64,000 bases of DNA. It comes from Salipiger bermudensis HTCC2601 (GTDB lineage Bacteria; Pseudomonadota; Alphaproteobacteria; Rhodobacterales; Rhodobacteraceae). Location: the NCBI RefSeq assembly GCF_000153725.1, contig NZ_DS022278.1, forward strand, positions 101,798-165,797. The letters are read 5' to 3'. Both the position numbers and the translations under genes were made by a program. The notes under the pieces were generated by a model that had not been told where the DNA came from, made no database searches, and was given only the letters and a program-made list of their open reading frames with translations. This document shows positions 49,165 through 58,632 of the stretch, piece after piece. Position 1 is the first letter of the stretch. Every line of letters starts with the position of its first letter.

Positions 49165-50379
49165 CTATGCAGCCGAGCGCCGCGAAAGTGCCACTACCAT
49201 TGGCGCGCAGCTGAAAGTTCCGGCGGCGGCACGCTTTCCGAGATCACGCAGGTAGGCGCCCGGAGACCGGATCTCTGAAAGACGTTCAAGCATCGCCGCG
49301 ATCACCACGGCAGCCTGATCTCGGCCCATATCCCGTTTCACATCCTGCCATGTCGTTGACTGTATTCCCAGCATCGGAGCGATCCTATCAGCGGCGTCGA
49401 AGAATTGCGACCAGTTTCGGATTGGATCGGGTTGGAAGCTGCAGAACTCGGGACAGCTTGCCAGAACAAAGGCTAATGGAAGGTTAGACGGTCGCGCGGT
49501 GCTGATTGCGTGTTCGGAAGCTCTCGGCGAACGCACAAGTTGCGGACGGGGAAATGCCGTATCGAGTACGCTTTCTGTCCTGCCCTGTTCAGATTCAATA
49601 GAGTCTTTCTTTGAACTCTGATGGTGCTGCTCATTTCTGACGTCAGAGGTGCTCAGTTCGACCGTTTCGGCAGGAATAACCATGGCCTTGGCAGCCTCGA
49701 CGGCAGACGCGAGAGTGTCGCGGAGCTCGCTGAGCTGGTGCTCGGTAAGCTTCCTGCGCAGGGTCCGTGCCGAGAGCCGGGCGAGGTCTTCGTAGGCATC
49801 CCAGGAGGGGTCGGAGGGGGCCTCGGTGCGGCCAATCTCGGTGAGGGCCTCGAGGTCGCGGCGCATGAGGCTCACGACATCGCGGAGATGACGGATGCGC
49901 AGATCCCGGTCACGCTGCGCCTGTGCGGCGTCCTCGAACTCGGCGAACCGGCGCGCGAGCGGGGCGAGGTCAAAGCCGTAGGCAACCTTGGTTCCGCCGA
50001 AGCGTCGAGCATAGCGCTTGCCGTTGGGACTGTCACGGCGGGTGATGATGCCGGCGTCGACCAGCCGACCGAGATGGCGCCGCATGGTCGAGGAAGGCAT
50101 GCCGTTCAGCCGCTCGCAGATCGAGGCGTTCGACGGATGCACCACAAGTGGGCCGTCGTCGAGCGCCAAGTCGGTCCGCGGGTGAAAGCTGATGAGCGCC
50201 TGGAGCACCGCGAGATCGCGGTCGGACAGCGCGTAGTCGCCCCGACAGGTTGAAAGCGCACGAAGCGCTTGCCACTTGTCGACGGTGGGGCAGGGCGCTT
50301 GCGTCGCCTGCGGCGTGGCCGCGAGCGACCGGGCATCACGAAGCGATCGCCCGAAAGGCGTGATGGGATCGTAGTCCAT
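49165..50379 (-). CDS. repC: RepC replication initiator (repABC)
   Basis: 404 residues. The N-terminal winged-helix initiator domain includes VDKWQALRALSTCRGDYALSDRDLAVLQALISFHPRTDL, NASICERLNGMPSSTMRRHLGRLVDAGIITRRDSPNGKRYARR and AYGFDLAPLARRF. The C-terminal domain has SFQPDPIRNWSQFFDAADRIAPMLGI, WQDVKRDMGRDQAAVVIAAMLERLSEIRSPGAYLRDLGKRAA. RepC binds and opens the origin, which in repABC plasmids lies inside the repC coding region itself. Its expression is limited by the antisense RNA upstream and by RepA/RepB. Confidence 0.95.
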   Translation of the reverse strand: MDYDPITPFGRSLRDARSLAATPQATQAPCPTVDKWQALRALSTCRGDYALSDRDLAVLQALISFHPRTDLALDDGPLVVHPSNASICERLNGMPSSTMRRHLGRLVDAGIITRRDSPNGKRYARRFGGTKVAYGFDLAPLARRFAEFEDAAQAQRDRDLRIRHLRDVVSLMRRDLEALTEIGRTEAPSDPSWDAYEDLARLSARTLRRKLTEHQLSELRDTLASAVEAAKAMVIPAETVELSTSDVRNEQHHQSSKKDSIESEQGRTESVLDTAFPRPQLVRSPRASEHAISTARPSNLPLAFVLASCPEFCSFQPDPIRNWSQFFDAADRIAPMLGIQSTTWQDVKRDMGRDQAAVVIAAMLERLSEIRSPGAYLRDLGKRAAAGTFSCAPMVVALSRRSAA

Positions 50380-50427
50380 GTTTTTTCACGAAGACAAAGA
50401 AAAACCGTTCCGCGAATCGATTTCGAC

Positions 50428-50516
50428 TTGCGGTGAGCGTCGGGGACCACTAGCTTGAGAGTGCGAAAAACAAGTCTGGGTCTCGTGAAGCGCCGTCTTT
50501 GCGGGACCTTTTCTTT
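50428..50516 (+). ncRNA. Antisense ctRNA between repB and repC (promoter, short RNA, terminator)
   Basis: On the plus strand, opposite to repABC: TTGCGG (50428-50433), 17-bp spacer and TAGCTT (50451-50456) as a promoter. About 25 nt further comes the hairpin GGTCTCGT (50479-50486)/GCGGGACC (50501-50508) followed by TTTTCTTT as an intrinsic terminator. The predicted RNA is about 50 nt. All repABC plasmids studied encode such a counter-transcript that represses repC and sets incompatibility. Confidence 0.75.
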
Positions 50517-50561
50517 CGCCTGACCGTGCCTCCTTGTTCCGGTTTCTGCTCTTCCTCAGTC

Positions 50562-51548
50562 TTACACGCGCTCTTTCCAGCGCGCGTGAAGCTCTGCGAT
50601 CACATCTTCGGCCCGGGCGTCCAGCCAGTCGGCGAAGCCGGGCTCTTCGAGGTCCAGCGCCACGCCACGGGCCGTCCGACGGATCGCGCCGGCGCGCACG
50701 CCATCGATCTTGAGCGACCGCTTGGCGCCGCCACCGGTTTCGGCCTTGCGCGGGGCAGGGGGGCGACCAATCGCCTGCATCACCGCCTCGAAAGCGGCGA
50801 CCGAGGCATCATCCGGGACCTGCTCGTCGCGCACCACCGCAACGGCGGCCTTGGCATGGGTCTGCTCGGCGATCTCGATCAGCCGTTGTCGGTCGGCGCC
50901 GGTTTCCTCCATGGCGCGAGACAGCGCTTCCCACCGGGGTCGGCCGATGCCATGGGCGGCCCCGATCGCCTCGATCAGGTCACGCCCGATGCTTCCGGCG
51001 ACGCCGATGGCCATGGAAATCGATGACTTAGTCACCGTTAACACTTCGGCAACGCGGGCCTGTGTTCCGAAGCCTGTTTCCACAAGCTCCTGAGCAAAAA
51101 GGGCTTTCTCGATATACGAGAGGTCACGCCGCGCCATGTTCTCGGAAATCTGCGCCTGCACCGCGTCGGCGTCGTTCAGGGTGGCGACCAGCGCGCGTAC
51201 TTTGTCAACGCTGTCTGACTGGCGGATCGCCTCGAGCCGGCGACGGCCGTAAACCAGCAGGTAGCGGTCTTCCTCGGTCGGATGGCGGCGCACCAGGATC
51301 GGCACAGTCTGGCCGTTCTGCTCGATGGCGTGCTGCAGGTCGACCACATCCGCCGGATCGAGCCGATCCCGCATCCGGTCGTCCTCGATACTGTCGGGGT
51401 CGAGCTCCCATATGTGGTGCCCGTCGACCGCGTTGCGGGCCGAGCGCAGCGCCCGGTTCGAGGACATCATCGACGGCGCCGCACCGCCGCTGCCGGCGGC
51501 CGCGAGGCTGTCGAGCATGGAGAGGCGTTTTTTGCGTGTATCGGTCAT
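50562..51548 (-). CDS. repB: RepB partition protein (ParB family)
   Basis: 328 residues; the start overlaps the repA stop (ATGA). The ParB N-terminal domain includes VDLQHAIEQNGQTVPILVRRHPTEEDRYLLVYGRRRLEAIRQS (CTPase-type motifs), and the HTH region ENMARRDLSYIEKALFAQELVETGFGTQARVAEVLTVTKSSISMAIGVAGSI. It binds the parS palindromes at 49123-49163 and forms the partition complex with RepA. The C-terminal region serves dimerisation. Intact. Confidence 0.95.
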   Translation of the reverse strand: MTDTRKKRLSMLDSLAAAGSGGAAPSMMSSNRALRSARNAVDGHHIWELDPDSIEDDRMRDRLDPADVVDLQHAIEQNGQTVPILVRRHPTEEDRYLLVYGRRRLEAIRQSDSVDKVRALVATLNDADAVQAQISENMARRDLSYIEKALFAQELVETGFGTQARVAEVLTVTKSSISMAIGVAGSIGRDLIEAIGAAHGIGRPRWEALSRAMEETGADRQRLIEIAEQTHAKAAVAVVRDEQVPDDASVAAFEAVMQAIGRPPAPRKAETGGGAKRSLKIDGVRAGAIRRTARGVALDLEEPGFADWLDARAEDVIAELHARWKERV

Positions 51549-52753
51549 GTGCGTCCCCAGGTCTTCTGGATCAGTTCCGCGATCTCGTCGTTCACCGCGT
51601 TGAGGCTCTCGACTGCGCGGTCGTAGGTGGCGCGGGTGAAGGCCGAGCGTTCGACCTCATAGAGGGTCTGCTTGGTGAGCCCTGCGTCGGAGATGGCCGT
51701 CGATTTGAGCATCGGCGCGTTGAGCACCTTTTCGCCATACATCGTGCGCAGAAATGCTACGATCCGGTTCTGCGGGGCGTCGGTGGGTTCATACCTTGTT
51801 AGCAGGTATCGCATCCAGTCGTGCTTCATGTCGGCGCCCGATTCTGCGATGACGTCCATCAGGTCCGCGGTCATGCGCAGGAATTGCGACATCGACATCA
51901 CGTCGAGCATCTCGGGGTGGATGGTCACCAGCACCCCGGTCGCGGCGGACAGCGCCGACATGGTCAGGAAGCCAAGCTGCGGCGGGCAGTCGATCACGAC
52001 CACATCGTAATCCGCGTCGACCTGGGCCAGCGCCTCTTTCACCCGAAAGAAGAACAGCCCGGCGTTTCCCTGCGCCAGCGCGCGCGGGGTCTCGTGTTCG
52101 AACTCCATCAGCTCGAGGTTGCCGGGCACGAGATCGAGGCCGGGAATGTAGGTTTTGCGAATGACCTTGGAGATTGGCTCGGGATCGTCGTAGCGGATCG
52201 CGTCGTAGAGCGTGCCGCCGTCGTTGAGGTCGTATTCCGGCTGCACTCCGTGCAGCGCGGTGAGCGAGGCCTGCGGATCGAGATCGATGGCCAGCACCCG
52301 GTAGCCGAGCAGTGCCAGCCTCTGCGCGAGATGCGCCGAAGTGGTGGTCTTGCCGGAGCCGCCCTTGAAGTTCATCACGCCTATAACCTGCATCCGGTCG
52401 GGCGAGGCGCCGGCATCCGGGGCAGGGCGTCGGCCCGGCAGGTAGTCGCCGGGCTTGCGGGCGGTCTTCTCCAGCATCACCCGAAGCGCGTTCAAGTCGT
52501 GCACGGAATAATGCCGGCGATTGCCCGGTGTCAGCTGGGGAGAGGGGCCACGTCCCTCGAGGTGAAGTTTGCGCAGGTAGCTGTCGTTGACGCCGAGCAG
52601 AGCCGCGGCCTCGCCCGAGGTGAATGTCCGCATGGTCTTGGCGGCATCCGGGGGGAACAGGCTCTCGCCCTGCGCATGCAGTTGGTTGGCGAGCAATTCC
52701 GAGTGCTCGCGGATGACCGCATTCAGGTCGTCCTGTTCAAAGCTCTGATCCAT
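51545..52753 (-). CDS. repA: RepA partition ATPase (ParA family)
   Basis: About 402 residues from ATG 52753 (MDQSFEQDDLNAVIREHSELL); in-frame starts at 52792 and GTG 52810 are possible. The N-terminal MerR-like HTH (TFTSGEAAALLGVNDSYLRKLHLEGRGPSPQ) gives operator binding. The ATPase has the deviant Walker A GVMNFKGGSGKTTTSAHLAQRL and AIDLDPQASLTALHGVQPE, with VVVIDCPPQLGFLTMSALSAA as the switch region. It autoregulates the operon and drives segregation with RepB. Intact. Confidence 0.95.
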   Translation of the reverse strand: MDQSFEQDDLNAVIREHSELLANQLHAQGESLFPPDAAKTMRTFTSGEAAALLGVNDSYLRKLHLEGRGPSPQLTPGNRRHYSVHDLNALRVMLEKTARKPGDYLPGRRPAPDAGASPDRMQVIGVMNFKGGSGKTTTSAHLAQRLALLGYRVLAIDLDPQASLTALHGVQPEYDLNDGGTLYDAIRYDDPEPISKVIRKTYIPGLDLVPGNLELMEFEHETPRALAQGNAGLFFFRVKEALAQVDADYDVVVIDCPPQLGFLTMSALSAATGVLVTIHPEMLDVMSMSQFLRMTADLMDVIAESGADMKHDWMRYLLTRYEPTDAPQNRIVAFLRTMYGEKVLNAPMLKSTAISDAGLTKQTLYEVERSAFTRATYDRAVESLNAVNDEIAELIQKTWGRT

Positions 52754-52843
52754 CTGTCCGCTCTGTCCCGCGTCTTGTACGCGTTGCCTCATTGTTGTTC
52801 TGTGTCCCACGGGCGCATTTGCGGTCCGGCCCTCAGATCGTGT

Positions 52844-52879
52844 TCACGGAAAAGGGCGTGGGTGTGCTCTTTTCCGTGA
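52844..52879. promoter_or_regulatory. Operator-like inverted repeat upstream of repA
   Basis: TCACGGAAAAG (52844-52854) and CTTTTCCGTGA (52869-52879), a perfect 11-bp repeat with a 14-bp spacer, about 90 bp before the repA start. The position fits RepA autorepression. It does not fit the parS consensus. Confidence 0.65.
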
Positions 52880-53117
52880 CTATTGTCTAACTTGGGGGAG
52901 TCGCGCAAGGGTTTTCCCTAAAGGGATGTAAAGATGAGAGAGACATGCTTTCCGTGCTGACCAGATCGACATGCCGCCGATCAAGGTGGTGTCCCAAGCT
53001 TGGTGGAAAGGGGCTGAGCGCGGAGCCCCGGCGCAGTGCGTGGCCGGGTGTAACGCTGCCGGCCACCGCCGGTCTTCGCGAAGATTCGGGCTGGGAGACC
53101 TTGAACCGAGAACGGAG

Positions 53118-53300
53118 ATGCCGGTGGTCGACGACAGAATCGCGCTGATTGAGCCGGTTGAGAAGCAGGCCGATGGTGATCTATTGCGCAAGGTTCTCGG
53201 CGTCAGCACCGGTCCATCCGAAGCAGAAACGTTCTGGGCCGATTTGCTGCACTCCCTAGCCGGACCGTGGACCAGCAGCGATCATTTTGCCCCTCCCTGA
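53118..53300 (+). pseudogene. IS256-family transposase remnant
   Basis: The frame DDRIALIEPVEKQADGDLLRKVLG followed directly by VSTGPSEAETFWADLLHSLA joins an N-terminal IS256-type start with a segment normally in the middle of the protein (Gly-x-Ser-Glu-Ala-Glu-x-Phe-Trp-x-x-x-Leu). An internal deletion is therefore likely, and the rest is missing. Inactive. Confidence 0.55.
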
Positions 53301-53432
53301 GGTCCGGCTCTGGAAGCCGGACATCGCAGGAGGCCGCACACGTAACGAGCTCGTGGAAGCATCGAAGTAGTGGGGCAGGGCGCTCTGTTGAAAGGGGTGG
53401 GAACAGGCGTGCAATCTTGGCTCTGACTCAGA

Positions 53433-53625
53433 GTTGAACCTCGTCCGGTAGCGCACGTGCAGTGTCACCGCCGTGGCCACCATTGCGATCACGGGCAACG
53501 ACCTCGATCCCGAGTCGCGCACGGAGCCACGCTTCCACAGTGTCGCGCTCCCGGTCGGGCAGCAGATCGATGACTTCGTGACCGCAGATCACCGTGCCGT
53601 AGCTCAGTGCCTTCCGTCATGCCCA
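53433..53625 (-). pseudogene. ISL3-family transposase remnant
   Basis: Minus-strand frame: YGTVICGHEVIDLLPDRERDTVEAWL, then RLGIEVVARDRNGGHGGDTARALPDEVQ. ISL3 transposases read (V/I)-DLLPDRE-x-x-x-x-x-x-WL, then (V/I)-E-V-(V/I)-x-RDR-x-G, then an Ala-rich segment, at these distances, covering the first catalytic Asp. Stops and missing ends show decay. The following 53626-54051 holds no recognisable gene. Confidence 0.55.
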
Positions 53626-54051
53626 TATGTTGACGCCGGGGGCGATCTCCCCGCAGATGTCGTACAAATGGCGTCGGCCTCCGGCTGCGAGGTCGCGGCG
53701 CTTTAGGCTCGGGACGTATTGGTTTTCTGCCGCCCTCGGCACAGCCGAGACCGTCCGCTTGGTCTGACGTCAGAGGTATTAAAAGCAGTCAGGCCTCAGG
53801 CCGGAACAATGCAAGACCGTCATCGCGATGGCAACACCAGCCCGATAGCGTGAAAGCTGCTGCGAAATTGCATTGTCCGGCTGTCTCACTTTGGTGGAGC
53901 AGAAGCGTCATAGCAGACAATGAGGCTATACGACGCTTTTGGGGCCGAAACTTGGCTGTGTTACTCTGGAGCGTGATTGAGTGCCTCAACCAAGCAAAGC
54001 AACGCCATTGATTGACCGTAGCCTGTCGGCTGGATCGGGATATCCCGGTAG

Positions 54052-54867
54052 GGTGTTGTCACGTTAACGGGCCTGAGGTTGCCGGTTCATTGATCTGGTC
54101 TTAGGCGGTTTCGATGCAGTCACAGAAGATCAGCTACAAACGCCACCGGTTTCCGCCCCAGATCATTGCTCATGTTGTCTGGCTCTACGCCCGGTTCAAC
54201 TTGAGCCTGCGCGAGGTCGAGGAGATGATGATGGAACGTGGCGTGGAAGTTTCGTACGAGACGATCCGGCGCTGGACCGTCAAGTTCGGTCCCTTGATCG
54301 CTCACGTTCTACGGCGACGGCAGCCTTGTCCTGGCGATGTCTGGCATCTGGACGAAGTCGTTGTGAAGATCGCGGGCCGGTCATACTGGCTCTGGCGCGC
54401 TGTCGACCAACACGGCGTTGTTCTTGAGGAAATCCTTCAATTGAGACGAGACAAGCGCGCCGCGAAGCGGCTTTTGGTCAAGCTGATGAAGCGCTGGGGC
54501 TTCGTGCCCAAGCGGATCATTACGGACAAACTGCGCTCCTACGCAGCCGCCAAGCGCGAGGTCGCGCCTAGCCTTGATCATTGGTCACACAAGGGACACA
54601 ATAACCGCGCCGAAAACAGCCACCTACCCTTGCGAAAACGAGAGCGGGTAATGCAAGGTTTCCGATCGCCGGGTGGGTTGCAGCGTTTTGTATCTATGCA
54701 ATCGGCAACCCGCAATCGTTTCTCAGTCCCAGCCCGGCGTCGTTCCGCTCTCACCGTCCGCTACCATCGCCTCGAAGCTTTCGAGGCGTGGAAATCCGCG
54801 GCAAACGTCGCTTGATGTACCATCGGTACCCAATCTCGCAGACTGGGCGAGTTAATGTGACAAGCCC
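54052..54867. mobile_element. IS6-family insertion sequence
   Basis: 816 bp with imperfect terminal repeats: left GGTGTTGTCACGTTAAC from 54052; right end, read on the minus strand from 54867, GGGCTTGTCACATTAAC. One transposase gene. The 8-bp flanks do not match, so a target duplication is absent and the element may have arrived by cointegrate recombination or lost a neighbour. It truncates an Atu4866-like gene on its right. Confidence 0.85.
54114..54815 (+). CDS. IS6-family transposase
   Basis: 233 residues. Characteristic features: SYKRHRFPPQIIAHVVWLYARFNLSLREVEEMMMERGVEVSYETIRRW (HTH), DVWHLDEVVVKIAGRSYWLWRAVDQHG (first Asp), PKRIITDKLRSYAAAKREV (second Asp) and NNRAENSHLPLRKRERVMQGFRSPG (Glu). 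Full length for IS26-like enzymes, which move by cointegrate formation. Apparently active. Confidence 0.95.
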   Translation: MQSQKISYKRHRFPPQIIAHVVWLYARFNLSLREVEEMMMERGVEVSYETIRRWTVKFGPLIAHVLRRRQPCPGDVWHLDEVVVKIAGRSYWLWRAVDQHGVVLEEILQLRRDKRAAKRLLVKLMKRWGFVPKRIITDKLRSYAAAKREVAPSLDHWSHKGHNNRAENSHLPLRKRERVMQGFRSPGGLQRFVSMQSATRNRFSVPARRRSALTVRYHRLEAFEAWKSAANVA

Positions 54868-54931
54868 CGTGGCGGACATGGCCGTCATCGGTGATCCAGA
54901 GTCCGGTAAATTGGGTTGGCGTGTCGCTCAT
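54868..54931 (-). pseudogene. Atu4866-type domain gene, 5' fragment cut by IS6
   Basis: From ATG 54931 the frame reads MSDTPTQFTGLWITDDGHVRHG and then enters the IS6 terminus. GLWITDDGHVRH is the opening motif of the small Atu4866-domain proteins (cupin-associated, function unknown). The remaining about 80 residues were lost or moved by the IS6 event. Confidence 0.5.
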
Positions 54932-55042
54932 TGCCGGTTCCCGCGCTGGCCGAGCGTGTCGGCGATCTCCTGCGGCTCGACAATCCAGGCGTAGTTCAGC
55001 TCGTGCCGGATCTTCCAGCCTTCCCCGGTGCAGGCCCATCCA
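54928..55042 (-). pseudogene. 3' fragment of an unknown gene cut by IS21
   Basis: The frame ending at 54928 reads CTGEGWKIRHELNYAWIVEPQEIADTLGQRGNRQ before its stop, overlapping the Atu4866-like start by four bases (ATGA), a sign of a former operon. Its upstream part is replaced by the IS21 end at 55043. Family not recognised. Confidence 0.45.
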
Positions 55043-55154
55043 TGTGAACAGGCATGCAATTTTGACCCCGTAGCGGGGTGATCGGCGTCCAAAAATGACC
55101 CCCTTACACTGATGTGGATGATGCCCCCGAGGTCAACGGGGAGCACAGTGTGGG

Positions 55155-56723
55155 ATGTTGGTTGTGGAGACGATAGCGAAGATCCGACGGGCGTATTTTC
55201 AGGATAAGAAGTCGATCAAGCAGATCTGCCGCGAACTACGGGTTTCGCGGAACACGGTGCGCAAGGTAATCCGGTCCGGGGCGACCGAACTGACCTACGA
55301 GCGCACGATCCAGCCGCTGCCGAAGATCGGCCCTTGGACGGGTGAGCTCAATGACATTCTGGCGGCAAATGCTCGGAAGGCGAAGCGTGAGAGGCTGACC
55401 CTTATCCGGATCTTCGAGGAGCTGCGGGCCCGCGGATACGACGGCGGTTATGATGCGGTTCGACGATATGCAGCGACGTGGAACAGAGAGGAACGGGAGG
55501 CGTCTGCGGCCGCCTATGTCCCACTAACCTTCGATCCAGGCGAGGCCTATCAGTTCGACTGGAGCCACGAGATCGTGGTTATCGACGGCGCGACGACCAC
55601 GGTGAAGGTGGCACATGTCCGCCTGTGTCACAGCCGTATGCTCTTCGTGCGTGCCTATCCCCGCGAGACGCAGGAGATGGTCTTTGACGCCCATGACAAG
55701 GCCTTCGCCTTCTTCAGGGGCACCTGCACGCGGGGCATCTACGACAACATGAAGACCGCGGTCGACACGATCTTCGTCGGCCGCGACCGTGCCTACAACC
55801 GGCGCTTCCAGCAAATGTGCGGGCACTATCTGGTCGATCCCGTCGCTTGCACCCCGGCATCCGGCTGGGAGAAGGGACAGGTCGAGAACCAGGTCGGCGT
55901 TGTCCGACGGCGGTTCTTCGTGCCGCGACCGAAGTTCAAGAGCTATGCCGAACTCAACGCTTGGCTTGAAGACCAGTGCGTTGCCTGGGCCAAATCCAAC
56001 CCGCACCCCGAGCTCAGGGATCGGACAACTTGGGAGGTGTTCGAGCAAGAACGCGCCAGCATGGTGCCGTATGTCGGCCCCTTCAATGGCTTCCACGCGC
56101 TGCCTGCCTCGGTCTCGAAGACCTGCCTCGTCCGGTTCGACAAGAACCGCTACTCCGTGGATGGCCGGGCCGTCGGCCGCCCGGTCGAGATCCGTGCCTA
56201 TGCCGAACGGGTCGAGTTCTGGCAGGACGGCAAGATCATGGGGCAGCACGCCCGAGCCTTCGGCCGTGACAAGGCCATCTACGACCCGTTGCACTACATT
56301 CCAGTTCTGGCTCGCAAGCCCGGTGCTCTCCGGAATGGCGCCCCCTTCAAGGACTGGGACCTGCCGCCGGCGATCAGGCGCGTGCAGCGCAAGCTTGGCA
56401 AGGTGCCGAACGGCGACCGGCAGATGGTCCAGATCCTCAGCATGATCCCGATCGATGGGCTGGATGCGGTGGATGCTGCCTGTGCCGAGGCCCTGAGCGA
56501 GGGGGTCCCCGCGGCCTCGGTCGTCATCAATATCCTTGCCCGGCATCGGGAGCCGCCACCGCCGCTGACCATCGATACGCCGGCCGCGTTGCGACTGACC
56601 TGCGAACCCGTGGCCGACTGCAAACGCTACGACAGCCTCAGGAGACCCAACCATGGAAAGATCACAGGTGCTGGACGCGATGAGCCAGCTGAAGCTTTAC
56701 GGCATGAAGGCCGCCTACGATGA
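55155..56723 (+). CDS. istA: IS21 transposase IstA
   Basis: 522 residues. N-terminal HTH ([29 protein letters not shown]). DDE catalytic core: [17 protein letters not shown] (first Asp), [16 protein letters not shown] (second Asp) and [24 protein letters not shown] (Glu). Followed by the beta-barrel-like region [35 protein letters not shown]. Forms the transposase with IstB. The last codons overlap the istB start, as often in IS21. Intact. Confidence 0.95.
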   Translation: MLVVETIAKIRRAYFQDKKSIKQICRELRVSRNTVRKVIRSGATELTYERTIQPLPKIGPWTGELNDILAANARKAKRERLTLIRIFEELRARGYDGGYDAVRRYAATWNREEREASAAAYVPLTFDPGEAYQFDWSHEIVVIDGATTTVKVAHVRLCHSRMLFVRAYPRETQEMVFDAHDKAFAFFRGTCTRGIYDNMKTAVDTIFVGRDRAYNRRFQQMCGHYLVDPVACTPASGWEKGQVENQVGVVRRRFFVPRPKFKSYAELNAWLEDQCVAWAKSNPHPELRDRTTWEVFEQERASMVPYVGPFNGFHALPASVSKTCLVRFDKNRYSVDGRAVGRPVEIRAYAERVEFWQDGKIMGQHARAFGRDKAIYDPLHYIPVLARKPGALRNGAPFKDWDLPPAIRRVQRKLGKVPNGDRQMVQILSMIPIDGLDAVDAACAEALSEGVPAASVVINILARHREPPPPLTIDTPAALRLTCEPVADCKRYDSLRRPNHGKITGAGRDEPAEALRHEGRLR

Positions 56724-57381
56724 GATCATCACCACGGCGGTGAAGCGCCAACACGAGCCGCAACAGATCGTCGGCGACCTGCTGAATGCCGAGATCAGCG
56801 AGAAGCAGGCGCGCTCGATCAAATACCAGATGACGATCGCCAAGCTGCCGCTGGCGAAAGAGGTCGACGAGTTCAGCTTTGAAGAAACGCCGGTCAACGA
56901 GACGCTGGTGCGCGATCTGGCCGCCGGGGAGTTCCTTGAACATCAGCGCAATGTCGTGCTCATCGGTGGCACCGGGACCGGTAAATCCCACCTTGCCGTG
57001 AGCATTGCCCGGGCCTGCATCCGGCGCGGCAAACGGGGGCGCTTCTTCAATGTCGTGGACTTGGTGAACAAGCTCGATGCCGAAGCCCGTGCCGACCGAC
57101 AGGGGCGCACTGCGGATCTTTTGTGTCGCCTCGACTTCCTGATCCTCGATGAGCTCGGCTATCTCCCCTTCGCGCAGACCGGCGGCCAGCTGCTGTTCCA
57201 TCTCATCAGCCGCCTCTACGAGCGCACCTCGATCATCGTGACGACCAATCTCGACTTCGGGGAATGGCCTTCGGTCTTCGGCGACGCGAAGATGACCACT
57301 GCGCTGATCGACCGCCTGACCCACCATTGCGACATCGTCGAGACCGGCAACGAGAGCTGGCGCTTCAAGACCCGTGAATGA
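56653..57381 (+). CDS. istB: IS21 helper ATPase IstB
   Basis: 242 residues with a DnaC-like AAA+ fold: Walker [22 protein letters not shown], Walker [19 protein letters not shown], and sensor region [21 protein letters not shown]. The N-terminal helical domain ([29 protein letters not shown]) contacts IstA or DNA. IstB selects and bends the target DNA. Intact. Confidence 0.95.
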   Translation: MERSQVLDAMSQLKLYGMKAAYDEIITTAVKRQHEPQQIVGDLLNAEISEKQARSIKYQMTIAKLPLAKEVDEFSFEETPVNETLVRDLAAGEFLEHQRNVVLIGGTGTGKSHLAVSIARACIRRGKRGRFFNVVDLVNKLDAEARADRQGRTADLLCRLDFLILDELGYLPFAQTGGQLLFHLISRLYERTSIIVTTNLDFGEWPSVFGDAKMTTALIDRLTHHCDIVETGNESWRFKTRE

Positions 57382-57516
57382 CCAAGACCCCGCTGGCCCG
57401 ATACGGCTGCGCTGTGTGAGTGCTACACCGCATCGGGCCAGCTACCGGAGCTCTCCAAAGGGGGTCATTTTTGGATGCCGATAGGGGGTCAAGATTGCTT
57501 GCCGATTGACACCATA

Positions 57517-58179
57517 TCAGCTCTCCTCCCGTTGTGTACCGGTCTTTCGCGTCGCGGCGAAGAGAACCGACAGGCCGGTAAAGCCACCGAGCGCAAGCGC
57601 GGTCCATGTGGCAGTGCGGGCATCTCCGTTCATCGCCTGGCTGCCCATGTGAGCGAGCAAAAAACTCGCTGGAATAATCCCGGCCATCGTGGCCAGCGCG
57701 AACCTCCAAAGATGCAGCTTGCTCAGACCTGCGGCGTAACTGATCATATCGAAGGACAGAAACGGCAGCAGGCGACTGCCGAAGACCAAGAAGGTCAGAG
57801 TGTTCTGCGATCCGAACAGGCCTGTGTTAATCTTCTGACCGAGATGACGCTCAACGAAGGGACGACCGAGACCGCGGGCCAGACCAAAAGCGGCAAGCGC
57901 ACCGAGTTCCGCGCCAAGAACGACAAAGAGTGTCCCGAACGTGTGCCCATAAGCCGCTCCGGCGGCGAGTGCGATCGGCGCCGAGGGCAGGGGGCTTGCG
58001 ACGATAGCGATTGTCATAAGCGCCACGATAACAATTGGTCCGGCAAGACCTGCCGCCTCGATCCAGCGGTCAATTTCCGCGCGATCAGGCAGGCGAATGT
58101 CAACGCCAAGGACGTCCGGGAAGGCCAATGCGACGACTCCCATCAGGAACACCGCAATAAGAAGGATGCGCATCATCAT
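57517..58179 (-). CDS. TVP38/TMEM64 (DedA-like, VTT-domain) membrane protein
   Basis: 220 residues. Membrane segments at about 4-24, 46-70, 75-105, 150-170 and 190-210. The VTT signature is visible: ASPLPSAPIALAAGAAYGHTFGTLFVVLGAELGALAAFGLARGLGRPFVERHL, then FLVFGSRLLPFLSFDMISYAAGLSKLHLWRFALATMAGIIPASFLLAHMG. DedA/TVP38 proteins act in lipid flipping or proton-coupled homeostasis. IS21 inserted five bases beyond its stop codon, leaving the gene intact. It follows the 58183 gene by three bases, so they form an operon. Confidence 0.9.
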   Translation of the reverse strand: MMMRILLIAVFLMGVVALAFPDVLGVDIRLPDRAEIDRWIEAAGLAGPIVIVALMTIAIVASPLPSAPIALAAGAAYGHTFGTLFVVLGAELGALAAFGLARGLGRPFVERHLGQKINTGLFGSQNTLTFLVFGSRLLPFLSFDMISYAAGLSKLHLWRFALATMAGIIPASFLLAHMGSQAMNGDARTATWTALALGGFTGLSVLFAATRKTGTQREES

Positions 58180-58182
58180 GGA

Positions 58183-58632
58183 TCAAAACACGGCATAGAG
58201 CAGAACGAAGAACGTCGCTGCCAAAAGGTCAAAGGCCACGCAGAATGGAATATACCAGTTCGGAATCCGGGCGAGACGATAAGAATTGTGGTGTGACATG
58301 TCCCAAAGGGCGTGCAGGGCCAAGCCCAAGGGAAGGAAAGCCCAATGCCATATCAGCCCCAAAAAGGCTGCCGAGCCGAACAAAAGGGCGACGGCGAGCT
58401 CTGCCCAGAACACGCGCGCTCTGCCGTCCGCGGCGCCAAAGCCGATATAGGCACCGCCAATCAAAGCAAGCGTGATCGAAGCAAGAGCTATCGAGCTCTT
58501 TTCATCCAAAAACAGGTGAGCCGGCATTGTGAGCAAGACAAACAACACACCAACCCATACGGGAGATCTCAAGATATCCCCGTGTCGATGGTGCGATACG
58601 TGATCGCCTGTCTTTTCGAAAATCTGTGCCAT
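58183..58632 (-). CDS. Small His-rich membrane protein (DUF6010-like)
   Basis: 149 residues with four hydrophobic segments (about 26-46, 50-70, 76-98, 120-147). Two His clusters, VSHHRHGD near the N-terminus and LHALWDMSHHNSYRL at about 105-120, could bind metal. The motif HALWDMSHH resembles, from memory, DUF6010. No enzymatic motif. Co-transcribed with the TVP38 gene. Confidence 0.65.
   Translation of the reverse strand: MAQIFEKTGDHVSHHRHGDILRSPVWVGVLFVLLTMPAHLFLDEKSSIALASITLALIGGAYIGFGAADGRARVFWAELAVALLFGSAAFLGLIWHWAFLPLGLALHALWDMSHHNSYRLARIPNWYIPFCVAFDLLAATFFVLLYAVF

Larger units (their letters stand above)
55043..57511. mobile_element. IS21-family insertion sequence, complete
   Basis: About 2469 bp. 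Ends align as TGTGAACAGGCATGCAATTT (left) and TGTCAATCGGCAAGCAATCT (right, minus strand), each followed by TTGACCCC and, further in, by CCAAAAATGACCCCC: the multiple terminal repeats of IS21. A candidate 4-bp target duplication CCAT is at 55040-55043 and 57512-57515. Carries istA and istB. Confidence 0.88.

Noticed and set aside
52844-52879. Repeat upstream of repA as a further parS
   Set aside because: Does not fit GTTNNNNGCNNNNAAC and has a 14-bp spacer; an operator is more likely.
54044-54875. Target duplication around IS6
   Set aside because: The flanking 8-mers do not match, so none is claimed.
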